From positions 1 through 44,361 of the forward strand of contig NZ_JAUSBN010000070.1 in assembly GCF_030651995.1 (NCBI RefSeq): a DNA stretch of 44,361 nt. The letters are read 5' to 3'. This document shows positions 16,611 through 24,679 of this stretch, one piece after another; the stretch's first letter is position 1, and each line of letters starts with the position of its first letter. Below the pieces are notes generated by a model. That model was not told where the DNA came from. It saw nothing but the letters and a program-made list of their open reading frames with translations, and searched no databases. The DNA comes from Reyranella sp. (GTDB lineage Bacteria; Pseudomonadota; Alphaproteobacteria; Reyranellales; Reyranellaceae). The position numbers were made by a program, and so were the translations under genes.

Positions 16611-17363
16611 CTAGACGTGCTGGCCGCCGTTGATCTGGATCTCGGCTCCGGAAACGTAGCTCGATCCCTTCTCGCAAAGAAAGTGAATCACGTCGGCCAC
16701 CTCGTCCGGTGTGCCGAGCCGTCGCATCGGGATCTGCTCCTCGACGATCTTCTCGGTGCCGGGCGACAGGATCGCGGTGTCGATCTCGCCGGGCGCGATC
16801 GCATTCACGCGGATGCCGCGCGGGCCGAAATCGTGGCTCATCTCGCGGGTGAGTGCCGCGAGTGCCGCCTTCGAGGTGGCGTAGGCCGAGCCCGCGAACG
16901 GATGGACGCGGCTGCCGGCGATCGACGTCACGTTGACGACGCAACCCTGCGCCTTCGACAGCTCGTCGACCAGACCGCGGGCCAGCGCTACGGGTGCGAA
17001 GAAATTTACGTTGAAGACCTGTCGCCACAGGTCGAACGGCGTATCCATGGCGCCGAGCCGGCTGCCGCCCTTGCCCTTGGGCGAGATGGCCGCGTTGTTG
17101 ACCAGGGCGTCGAGCCGGCCGCCGGCGAGACGCGAGCGGATCTGCTCGATGCCGCGGCCGATATCGACGGGATCCGCGAGATCGAGCTGCACATGGTTCT
17201 CGCCGCCGCTCGGCCACGGGCACAGCGCGCTGAACGGCTGGCGCGAGATCGTGATGACCCGCCAGCCATTGGCGCTGAACTTCTTGACGGTCGCATGGCC
17301 GATGCCTCGGCTGGCGCCGGTCAGGACCAGGGTCCTGACATTGTCGCGTGGGACTGTATTCAT
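16611..17363 (-). CDS. Short-chain dehydrogenase/reductase
   Basis: A 250-residue classical SDR, an NAD(P)-dependent oxidoreductase with a Rossmann fold. The cofactor motif TGASRGIG is at residues 15-22, the NNAA motif at 89-92, and the catalytic triad is S147 (NVTSIAG), Y161 and K165 (YATSK). The C-terminal GPRGIRVNAIAPGEIDT and SYVSGAEIQINGGQHV segments are also typical. Arg at position 19 (ASRG) mildly favours NADP(H). It is the first gene of the DUF1445-DUF2848-CaiB operon, with its promoter presumably in the long AT-rich spacer upstream. The likely role is oxidising a hydroxyl of the substrate those enzymes process. Confidence 0.93.
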   Translation of the reverse strand: MNTVPRDNVRTLVLTGASRGIGHATVKKFSANGWRVITISRQPFSALCPWPSGGENHVQLDLADPVDIGRGIEQIRSRLAGGRLDALVNNAAISPKGKGGSRLGAMDTPFDLWRQVFNVNFFAPVALARGLVDELSKAQGCVVNVTSIAGSRVHPFAGSAYATSKAALAALTREMSHDFGPRGIRVNAIAPGEIDTAILSPGTEKIVEEQIPMRRLGTPDEVADVIHFLCEKGSSYVSGAEIQINGGQHV

Positions 17364-17615
17364 GGAACGATCCTAACCCGGCCGCGGCCGGAGTTCGCGG
17401 CCGATCTTGGTTCTAACGTGTGACGCAGGCCCTACGCCACGGCTTGTGGGGTTCACTTTTGTTCTTCGCATCATCTATTAAACCTTTGTGATTCCACGGC
17501 TTTGTTGGATTTCCAGGGCGTTTTGATTTATGCTTCGCTCTGGCTTGGCCCATTTTCAGGGCCGTTCGGGCCGTCTTTATTTTTGTGAAGTCGATTTTTT
17601 TTGGAGTTGTCCGAC
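17364..17615. promoter_or_regulatory. AT-rich divergent regulatory region with competing hairpins
   Basis: The 252 bp between the SDR operon and the small membrane-protein gene contain no coding frame I can support. The right-hand two thirds are much richer in A/T than the surroundings. GGCCC (17547-17551) can pair either with GGGCC at 17559-17563 or with GGGCC at 17568-17572. The second pairing is followed by the T-rich run GTCTTTATTTTT, so it could act as a terminator or attenuator. Both divergent promoters must lie here. Confidence 0.45.
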
Positions 17616-17786
17616 ATGACGGACGAGCGACGGGCCTCGACGCCCACCCCCTATCTGCGCACGGGACCTGCCACGATGCTGACCGCGATCGGCCTCTGTG
17701 TTCTGCTGATGATCATGCAGCTCATGCCCGAAATGCGCGATGCTGGCCCGCTCCGGTCGTTCGTCGCCGCGGACATCAGCCGCTGA
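17616..17786 (+). CDS. Small single-pass membrane protein, unknown
   Basis: A 56-residue ORF from the ATG at 17616, preceded by TTGGAGTTG at a good distance. Residues about 24-42 (ATMLTAIGLCVLLMIMQLM) are a clear transmembrane helix, flanked by a polar N-terminus (MTDERRASTPTPYLRTGP) and a short polar C-terminus. I recognise no family. It ends 65 bp before the Ser/Thr kinase gene on the same strand, so the two may share a transcript and the small protein may be a membrane partner of the kinase. That is inference from position only. Confidence 0.55.
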   Translation: MTDERRASTPTPYLRTGPATMLTAIGLCVLLMIMQLMPEMRDAGPLRSFVAADISR

Positions 17787-17851
17787 TCCTCCTCAGCCGC
17801 TTGTGCGGCTGCTCTGGAGCGCGCATCTAGGGGCCGAGGTTGCGCGTGCCC

Positions 17852-19774
17852 ATGACAGCAGAACACGATCAAGCTTTGCCGGTCGGCACGCGACTGGGCG
17901 ATTACCGCCTCGACGCGCTGATCGGCCATGGCGGCTTCGGCATCACCTATCGGGCCTTCGACACCCAGCTCGCCAAGTTCGTCGCCATCAAGGAATACAT
18001 GCCCGTCGAGTTCGCGACGCGACGGGCCGACGGCCAGGTGGCGCCGCGCGGCTCGCGCTTTGCCGACGATTTCACCTGGGGCCGTGAGCGCTTCCTCGAC
18101 GAGGCGCGGGCACTGGCGCGGTTCCGTCACGTCCACATCGTGCCGGTGCTGCGCTACTTCGAAGCCAACGGCACGGCCTATACGGTCATGGAATTCGAGG
18201 ACGGCCACAGTGTCGCGCAGCTCCTGCGCCAGCCCGGCCGACGCCTGCAGCCCGACGAGATCCGGCGCCTCGCCGAAGGCATGCTGAGCGGCCTCGGCGC
18301 CGTGCACGCCCAGGGCTTCCTGCACCGCGACATCAAGCCGTCGAACGTGATCGTGCGGCGCGACGGCGTGCCCATCCTGATCGACTTCGGTGCGGCGCGA
18401 CAGGCGATGGGCGGCCGCACGCGCACCCTGACCAGCATCCTGACGCCGCAATATGCGCCGATCGAGCAATACGCGATGGACGGCAAGCAGGGACCGTGGA
18501 CCGACATTTATGCGACGGCGGCGGTGCTGCATCACACGATCTCGGGTTCCGCGCCGCCCGAGGCGGTGAGCCGCGTCGGTACGGATCCGTACCGGCCGCT
18601 GGTGGCGACCCATGCCGATCGCTTCGACCCGTCGATGTTGTCTGCGATCGATCGCGGCCTGGCCTTCGCGCCCGAGCAGCGGCCTCAGTCCATCGCCGAG
18701 TGGCGGACGCTCTTCGGCGGCTCGCTGCCGCGTGTCGAGGATGCGCCGACGCAGCGCATGATGATGGAACCCGCGTCGGCATCCGTCGCCTCGGGGCCAC
18801 GTCTCGGCGGGGCGAGTCGGCCGTCGACCGAGGAGATCGAGTCCGCACCGCCTGTCTCGCGGCGCAAAGGCTTCGTCCGACGGCGTCTGCCGATCGTGCT
18901 GGTGGTGCTGGTCGCCGTCGCGACCTGGAAGTACGCGCCGCAGATTCGCGAGCGCCTTCTCGGCGCGCCCGCCATCGAGACGCAGGCGAGCCTGCCGTCG
19001 CCGGTTCCGATCGCCGGGCCGGCGGAGCCATCGCAGGCGGCTGCGACACCGTCGCCGGTTCCGTCAGGTACCCCGGTGCCAGCGGCGGCCAGACCGCCGG
19101 TCACGGCACCCGACACATCGGCCCAGAAGGCGCTGACCGATCAGGCGCAGCGCGCTGCAACGGAAGCGCGGACGATGGCCGAGCGTGCCGAGGAAGCAGC
19201 GCGGGCGGCGCGCGCCATGGCGGGCGAAGCACGCATCGTGGCGGCACGGGCCGCGCGTCCCGATCTGGAGAACAGTGAGCGGCTCACCTATGGCGGTGGC
19301 GCGAGCTACATCGGCCAGGTCGTCGACGGCAAGCGCCAGGGATTGGGCGTCGCCGAGCTGGGCAATGGCGAACGCCAGGCCGGCGACTGGAGCGCGGATC
19401 TGATGAACGGTCTCGGCACGGTGCGTCTCTCCGACGATACGCGCTACGGCGGGCAGTGGAAGGAAGGCAAGTCGACCGGACTCGGTCTTCGCGAGAAGCC
19501 CGGCGCCGAGCGGTCGGAAGGCAATTTCGTCGGCGGTCGTCTCGAAGGCCTCGCTGTCCGGCGCACACTCGTCGAGCCGAACGTCGTGCAGGCTGGCGAG
19601 TTTCACGGCGACCTGCTCGACGGGCCGGGCGTCGAACGGATCGGCGAGCGCGAGCGCTACGAGGGCGGCTTTCGCGGCGGACAGCGCAACGGCTACGGCC
19701 AGGTCATCGATGCCGACGGCAAGACGAGCCCGGGGCGCTGGGCCGACGGAAAGCTGGTCGAATCGACGCCGTGA
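17852..19774 (+). CDS. Ser/Thr protein kinase fused to C-terminal MORN repeats
   Basis: A 640-residue Hanks-type kinase from the ATG at 17852; in-frame TTG and GTG codons upstream are weaker choices. The kinase domain covers about residues 17-285: glycine loop IGHGGFG (24-30), K47 in VAIKEY, catalytic HRDIKPSN (158-165), DFGAAR with D178, and a PQYAPIEQY activation-segment end. A transmembrane helix lies at about 345-362 (LPIVLVVLVAVATW), followed by a Pro/Ala-rich linker, an Ala/Glu/Arg coiled-coil (about 430-470) and, from about 480 to the end, roughly six MORN-type repeats (YIGQVVDGKRQGLGV, YGGQWKEGKSTGLG, YEGGFRGGQRNGYG). Topology predicts a cytoplasmic kinase and a periplasmic MORN domain. 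MORN repeats bind lipids or proteins in other contexts, so it may sense the envelope. The stop overlaps the relic gene start. Confidence 0.9.
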   Translation: MTAEHDQALPVGTRLGDYRLDALIGHGGFGITYRAFDTQLAKFVAIKEYMPVEFATRRADGQVAPRGSRFADDFTWGRERFLDEARALARFRHVHIVPVLRYFEANGTAYTVMEFEDGHSVAQLLRQPGRRLQPDEIRRLAEGMLSGLGAVHAQGFLHRDIKPSNVIVRRDGVPILIDFGAARQAMGGRTRTLTSILTPQYAPIEQYAMDGKQGPWTDIYATAAVLHHTISGSAPPEAVSRVGTDPYRPLVATHADRFDPSMLSAIDRGLAFAPEQRPQSIAEWRTLFGGSLPRVEDAPTQRMMMEPASASVASGPRLGGASRPSTEEIESAPPVSRRKGFVRRRLPIVLVVLVAVATWKYAPQIRERLLGAPAIETQASLPSPVPIAGPAEPSQAAATPSPVPSGTPVPAAARPPVTAPDTSAQKALTDQAQRAATEARTMAERAEEAARAARAMAGEARIVAARAARPDLENSERLTYGGGASYIGQVVDGKRQGLGVAELGNGERQAGDWSADLMNGLGTVRLSDDTRYGGQWKEGKSTGLGLREKPGAERSEGNFVGGRLEGLAVRRTLVEPNVVQAGEFHGDLLDGPGVERIGERERYEGGFRGGQRNGYGQVIDADGKTSPGRWADGKLVESTP

Positions 19775-20468
19775 CATCGGTGGCACGGAAGTTGCGCCGT
19801 CCCGGTTCGGAGAAGGACGTCCGGCACGTCGTCCTCGATCTCTCGGCGAGCGACATCACCTACGAAGCCGGGGACAGTCTCGGCGTCTTCGCCCGCAAGA
19901 GCCCGCAGCTCGTGCAAGCGGTGCCCGACCGGCTGGGGGCGCCACCGGCGAGGAAATGGTCGGCATCGATCACGAGGCGCTGCCGCTGCGTCAGGCGCTG
20001 CTCAGCAAGGTCGACATCGTCCGTCCGAGCGACGAGTGCATGCTGTTCCTGGCGAGTCGCGCCTTCGAGGGCGAAGAGGCCCTGAAGCTGCAGCCGCGGC
20101 TCTATTCGATCGCCTCGTCGCCCAAGGCGCATCCCGGCCAAGTCCATCTCACCGTGTCGGCCGTGCGCTGGAACAACAACGAGCGCACGCGCACCGGCAT
20201 CGGCTCCTGCTACCTCGCCTTCTCGCGCGACCAGGCGGAGAAGATTTACGTGCAGACTCGCATGCGCGAGAATGCGGCGGAGCTCTGGGCCTGGTTCGAA
20301 CAGGGCGCACACTTCTATGTCTGCGGCGACGCCAAGCGCATGGCCAGGGATGTCGAGATGGCTTTGATGGACATTGCGATGGGACCGGGGGCCACGAGCG
20401 CCACAGAGGCGAAAGCGTGGCTGGACGGCCTCGCCAAGGCGGGCTGCTATCAGCGCGATGTGTATTGA
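19772..20468 (+). pseudogene. Relic of a sulfite-reductase-type flavoprotein (CysJ-like)
   Basis: A decayed fragment of the FAD/NADPH half of a CysJ-like flavoprotein. Frame 1, from about 19771, reads KDVRHVVLDLSASDITYEAG and GDSLGVFARKSPQLVQAV, typical of the FAD-domain entry. At about 19935-19955 (after DRLGA) the homology jumps frame to TGEEMVGIDHEALPLRQAL, showing an indel. Frame 2 continues with the FAD motif RLYSIASSPKAH, then GIGSCYLA runs straight into FSRDQAEKIYVQTRMRE. The roughly 70-80 residues with the NADPH-binding GPGTG-type motif that normally lie between are missing. The C-terminus is authentic (HFYVCGDAKRMARDVEMAL, ending CYQRDVY). The flavodoxin domain is absent upstream. 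Three independent lesions make it non-functional. It lies upstream of nitrate reductase, as a reductase partner would. Confidence 0.85.
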
Positions 20469-20497
20469 GGGCGCTCTGTCCCCAATTGACCCACCCG

Positions 20498-20611
20498 ACC
20501 TCATCCTGAGGAGCCGTGCGCAGCACGGCATCTCGAAGGATGGGCACAGGACGTGGTGCGTGTGCCCATCCTTCGAGACGCACTCCTGTGGAGTGCGCCT
20601 CAGGGTGAGGT
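20498..20611. repeat. two-armed palindromic repeat, family A, copy 2
   Basis: The same architecture as the copy at 587-698: outer arm ACCTCATCCTGAGGAGC, inner arm ATCTCGAAGGATGGGCAC, a short loop, then GTGCCCATCCTTCGAGA and CAGGGTGAGGT. The arms pair almost completely over more than 45 bp. It fills the gap between the flavoprotein relic and nitrate reductase and ends 13 bp before the nitrate reductase ATG, so it forms most of that gene's 5' leader. Confidence 0.88.
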
Positions 20612-20624
20612 CGTGTTTGTCGTC

Positions 20625-23231
20625 ATGACGGCCGCCGTCCACACCACGTGCCCCTATTGCGGCGTGGGATGCGGGATCGTCGCGACGTCCGACGGAAAGG
20701 GCGGCGCGGCCATCGCGGCCAACCATGACCATCCTGCGAATCGCGGGCGACTGTGCTCCAAGGGCGCGGCGCTGGGCGAGACGCTCTCGCTCGAGGATCG
20801 CCTCCTGCATCCCGAGATCGACGGTCAGCGTGTCTCCTGGGAGGTCGCGCTCGACACGGTGGCGAACGGTTTCCGGCGGACGATCGAGCGGCACGGGCCC
20901 GACGCCGTCGCCTTCTATGTCTCCGGCCAGCTGCTGACCGAGGACTACTACGCCGCCAACAAGCTGATCAAAGGCTTCCTCGGCACCGCCAACATCGACA
21001 CCAATTCGCGCCTCTGCATGGCCTCGTCGGTGGCCGGCCACAAGCGCGCCTTCGGCAGCGACACGGTGCCCGGCCTCTACGAGGATTTCGAGCAGGCCGA
21101 CCTGGTCGTGCTGGTCGGTAGCAACCTCGCCTGGTGCCATCCGGTGCTGTTCCAGAGGCTCGAGGCGGCGCGGCTTGCACGACCGTCGATGAAGGTCGTG
21201 GTCGTCGATCCGCGCCGCACCGAGACCTGCGACATCGCCGATCTTCATCTGGCGCTGAAGCCCGGCAGCGACGTGGCGCTGTTCAACCTGCTGCTGGCCG
21301 GCCTCGCGGGCCGTGGTGTCGTCGATCGTGACTTCGTCGACCGCCACACGTCAGGTCTCGATGCCGCGCTCGCCAGCGCGCGCGCGACGGATCCTGCCGT
21401 CTGCGGCCTGCCGCGGTCCGATATCGAGATCTTCATCGACTGGTTCGCCCGCACCGAAAGAGTCGTGACGCTCTATTCGCAGGGCGTGAACCAGTCGAGC
21501 GCCGGCGTCGACAAGGTCAATGCGCTGATCAATTGCCATCTGCTGACCGGCCGCATTGGCCGGCCCGGCATGGGACCCTTCTCGATCACCGGCCAGCCCA
21601 ACGCGATGGGCGGCCGCGAGGTCGGGGCGCTCTCCAATACGCTGGCGGCCCACATGGATTTCGGTGCGGCCGAGATCGACCGGGTCGCGCGCTTCTGGCG
21701 GGCCGCGCGCATGGCGACCCGGCCCGGCCTCAAGGCGGTCGAGCTGTTCGAGGCCGTGCGTGCGGGACGCATCAAGGCGGTGTGGATCATGGCGACCAAT
21801 CCGGTCGCCAGCCTTCCCGATGCCGATGCGGTACGCGAGGCGTTGCAAGGGTGCGAACTCTCCATCGTCTCCGAAGCAATCCGTGCCAGCGACACGGTCG
21901 ATGCCTGCCGCATCCGTCTGCCCGCCCTCACCTGGGCGGAGAAGGACGGCACGGTGACGAACTCCGAGCGTGGCATCTCGCGGCAGCGGCCGTTCCTGCC
22001 ACCGCCCGGCGAGGCGAAGCAGGACTGGTGGATCGTCTCGGAGGTCGCGCGGCGCCTCGGTCACGGCAAGGCCTTCGCGTGGCGCGGTGTGGCCGACATC
22101 TTCCGCGAGCATGCCGCTCTCTCGGCCTTCGAGAATGAAGGCACCCGCGATTTCGACATTGGTGCCTGTGCCATGCTCGACGATGCGGCCTACGAGTCCT
22201 TGCAACCGTTCGTGTGGGGAGGCGGGCCGCAGCAGCGCTTCTTCGGCGAAGGCGGTTTCTTCCATGCCGACCGTCGTGCGCGGTTCATCGCCACGAAGGT
22301 CCGCGCGCCGGTCAATGCACCGGACGAGTCACGGCCACTGATCCTCAACACCGGCCGGGTGCGCGACCAGTGGCACACCATGACGCGCACCGGGAAGTCG
22401 GTGCGCCTTGCCGGTCATCGCCCGGAGCCCACGATCGAGGTGCATCCGCACGATGCTTCGGCGCGAGGTCTCACCGATGGCGACATCGCGGAGGTGACGA
22501 GCGCGTGGGGCCGAGGCGCGTTGCGTGTCCATGTGACCGACTCGTTACGCTTCGGCGAGGTCTTTGCGCCCATGCACTGGACCGCGCAGGTGAGTCGCGC
22601 GGGGCGCATCAACGCTGCAGTGAATCCCGCGGTCGATCCCGTCTCGGGCCAACCGGAACTGAAACACACGCCCGTCGAAATTCGCCGTCTTGATATGCGC
22701 TGGCATGGCACGATTCTCGCTCGGCGCGCGGTGATGCTGCCGGAGATTTCCTACTGGGCGCGGATCAGAGGCGCCGGCTATCACGCCTATCTCGTTGCAG
22801 GCGACCAGCCGTTCGCAGTTGCACAACAGGCGCTGTCTGCCGCGGTGCGTACGGCCAACCCCGGCCCCTGGCTTGTTGGCGAGAAGGGCGTGGGCGCGGT
22901 CGTCAGCGATGGCCGGGTCGAGGCGGTGATGACGCTGGGGTCAACATACCAGGCCGACGCGCGCGACCGCTTCGCACCGTTCATGGCGCTGGATCGTCTG
23001 ACGACGGAGCAGCGCGACGAGTTGCTGCACGGCGGAACGGACATGCATCGCGGCGGTGAACTCTGCGCCTGCTTCGGCGTGTCCTGTGGCGCCGTCGAGG
23101 CGGCCATCGCCGATGGAGCGACCTCGCTGGCCGCGATCGGCGCGACCACGCAGGCCGGCACGAACTGCGGTTCCTGCCGTTCCGAGATCCGTGCGCTGTT
23201 GCGGGCCGCGCGCCTCGTGAAGGTCGCGTGA
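20625..23231 (+). CDS. nasA: Assimilatory nitrate reductase catalytic subunit
   Basis: A cytoplasmic molybdenum (bis-MGD) enzyme that reduces nitrate to nitrite for nitrogen assimilation; 868 residues. The N-terminal [4Fe-4S] ligands are C9, C12, C16 and C44 (CPYCGVGCG, then RLCSKG). The molybdopterin domains follow (LTEDYYAANKLIKGFLGT, then NSRLCMASSVAGHKRAFGSD and GRIGRPGMGPFSITGQPNAMGG). The molybdopterin dinucleotide-binding C-terminal domain includes LNTGRVRDQWHTMTRTGK. A BFD-like [2Fe-2S] domain closes the protein with C814/C816 and C848/C851. I chose the ATG at 20625 because the 24 residues before it in the open frame are translated repeat sequence. The stop overlaps the cysG start. 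The electron donor is not intact here: the adjacent flavoprotein is a pseudogene. Confidence 0.94.
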   Translation: MTAAVHTTCPYCGVGCGIVATSDGKGGAAIAANHDHPANRGRLCSKGAALGETLSLEDRLLHPEIDGQRVSWEVALDTVANGFRRTIERHGPDAVAFYVSGQLLTEDYYAANKLIKGFLGTANIDTNSRLCMASSVAGHKRAFGSDTVPGLYEDFEQADLVVLVGSNLAWCHPVLFQRLEAARLARPSMKVVVVDPRRTETCDIADLHLALKPGSDVALFNLLLAGLAGRGVVDRDFVDRHTSGLDAALASARATDPAVCGLPRSDIEIFIDWFARTERVVTLYSQGVNQSSAGVDKVNALINCHLLTGRIGRPGMGPFSITGQPNAMGGREVGALSNTLAAHMDFGAAEIDRVARFWRAARMATRPGLKAVELFEAVRAGRIKAVWIMATNPVASLPDADAVREALQGCELSIVSEAIRASDTVDACRIRLPALTWAEKDGTVTNSERGISRQRPFLPPPGEAKQDWWIVSEVARRLGHGKAFAWRGVADIFREHAALSAFENEGTRDFDIGACAMLDDAAYESLQPFVWGGGPQQRFFGEGGFFHADRRARFIATKVRAPVNAPDESRPLILNTGRVRDQWHTMTRTGKSVRLAGHRPEPTIEVHPHDASARGLTDGDIAEVTSAWGRGALRVHVTDSLRFGEVFAPMHWTAQVSRAGRINAAVNPAVDPVSGQPELKHTPVEIRRLDMRWHGTILARRAVMLPEISYWARIRGAGYHAYLVAGDQPFAVAQQALSAAVRTANPGPWLVGEKGVGAVVSDGRVEAVMTLGSTYQADARDRFAPFMALDRLTTEQRDELLHGGTDMHRGGELCACFGVSCGAVEAAIADGATSLAAIGATTQAGTNCGSCRSEIRALLRAARLVKVA

Positions 23232-24637
23232 TGCAGACGTTCCCGCTCTTCCTGTCGTTGCAGGGCCGCCGTGCGCTGGTCGTCGGCGGCGGAGACGCGG
23301 CCGCGCGCAAGGCGGAGCTGCTGCTGAAGGCCGGCGCCCAGGTGTCGCTCATCGCCGAGACGGTCGGCGGCGAGGTCGCACAGTTCATCGCCGAGGGACA
23401 TGTGTCCTGGGCCGGTCGCTCCTTCGACGACAACGACCTCGAGGGCATATCGCTGGTCATCGTGGGGAGCGACGACGAATCCCTGCAGGCGCGCGTGTCC
23501 GCCGCCGCCCAGAGGCGCTGCGTCCCGGTCAATGTCGTCGACCGGCCCGCACTGTCGAGCTTCATCATGCCCGCGATCATCGATCGTTCGCCGATCACGA
23601 TCGCCGTGTCGACGGGAGGGACTGCGCCGGTTCTGGCAGCCCGCATCCGCGCCGAGATCGAACGCAGCCTGCCGGCGGCCCTGGGTCGGCTGGCGCGCTT
23701 CGCCGACGTCTTTCGCGAACAGGTTCGCCGTACCCTCGTCGTGCCGCGTGCGCGGCGCCGCTTCTGGGATCGCGTCTTCGAAGGCCGGGTCGGCGAGCTC
23801 GCCCTGGCCGGCGACGAGATCGGGGCGCGCCGCGAACTGATCCGGCTGCTGGACGGTTTCCGCAGCGAGGCGCCGTCGGTTGGCATGGTGCATCTCGTCG
23901 GCGCCGGACCGGGCGATCCCGATCTCCTCACCCTCAAGGCGCACCGCCTGCTGCAGCGGGCCGACGTCCTGGTCTACGACCGGCTGGTTTCGGACGAGAT
24001 CCTGTCGATGGCGCGTCGAGACGCCGAGCGGGTCTATGTCGGCAAGCGGCGGACGAACCATTGCGCCCCGCAGGAAGAGATCAATGACCGGCTGGTCGCG
24101 CTGGCCCGGGCGGGCAAGAGCGTCGTGCGGTTGAAGGGGGGCGACCCCTTCGTGTTCGGCAGCGGCGGCGAAGAGGTCGAAGCGCTGGTCAAGGCGGGCG
24201 TGACGGTCGAGGTCGTGCCCGGCGTGACGGCCGCCCTGGGATGTGCCTCCAGCGCGGGCATTCCGCTCACCCATCGCGATCACGCCCAGGCCTGCGTCCT
24301 GGTCACCGGCCACCTGAAGAACGGCACCGTCGATCTCGACTGGAAGATGCTCTCGCGGCCGCGGCAGACCGTCGTCATCTACATGGGGACGGGTGCGCTG
24401 CCCCAGATCGCGGCGCAACTCATTGCCCACGGTCTGCCCGCCTCCACACCCATCGCCCTGATCGAAAACGGCACGACTGACCGGGAGCGTCGCATCGTCG
24501 GGACCCTGGCCACCATCGATCGGCAGGTCCAGCGGGCCTTCCTGAGCGGACCAGCTATCTGCATGGTGGGTGCGGTTGTCGGCCTCGCCGTCGGCCGGGA
24601 ACAGGAATTTAACTTTGAGTCGAGAATGGGTCTCTGA
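23231..24637 (+). CDS. cysG: Siroheme synthase (CysG)
   Basis: A trifunctional enzyme that makes siroheme from uroporphyrinogen III: SAM methylation to precorrin-2, NAD-dependent oxidation and iron chelation. The protein is 468 residues, full length. Residues about 1-215 are the dehydrogenase/ferrochelatase domain (LFLSLQGRRALVVGGGDAAARKAELLL; VVDRPALSSFIMPAIIDRSP; VSTGGTAPVLA). Residues about 217-460 are the uroporphyrinogen methyltransferase domain (VHLVGAGPGDPDLLTLKAHR; VYVGKRR; VRLKGGDPFVFGSGGEE; VVPGVTAALG). The ATG overlaps the nitrate reductase TGA, so the two are translationally coupled. The product would supply siroheme to a nitrite reductase or sulfite reductase, neither of which is encoded intact in this window. 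Confidence 0.95.
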   Translation: MQTFPLFLSLQGRRALVVGGGDAAARKAELLLKAGAQVSLIAETVGGEVAQFIAEGHVSWAGRSFDDNDLEGISLVIVGSDDESLQARVSAAAQRRCVPVNVVDRPALSSFIMPAIIDRSPITIAVSTGGTAPVLAARIRAEIERSLPAALGRLARFADVFREQVRRTLVVPRARRRFWDRVFEGRVGELALAGDEIGARRELIRLLDGFRSEAPSVGMVHLVGAGPGDPDLLTLKAHRLLQRADVLVYDRLVSDEILSMARRDAERVYVGKRRTNHCAPQEEINDRLVALARAGKSVVRLKGGDPFVFGSGGEEVEALVKAGVTVEVVPGVTAALGCASSAGIPLTHRDHAQACVLVTGHLKNGTVDLDWKMLSRPRQTVVIYMGTGALPQIAAQLIAHGLPASTPIALIENGTTDRERRIVGTLATIDRQVQRAFLSGPAICMVGAVVGLAVGREQEFNFESRMGL

Positions 24638-24679
24638 TAAGGGTGTCTGTGACAAAAATGCAACAACACCGGGGCACGG

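Noticed and set aside
19456..20085. Plus-strand open frame joining the MORN region to the flavoprotein relic
   Set aside because: Its first part is out of frame with the MORN repeats and arginine-rich; only the section after 19771 has homology and is recorded as pseudogene.
20553..20624. N-terminal extension of nitrate reductase
   Set aside because: It translates the palindromic repeat; the CPYCGVGCG iron-sulfur motif begins just after the ATG at 20625, as in the family.
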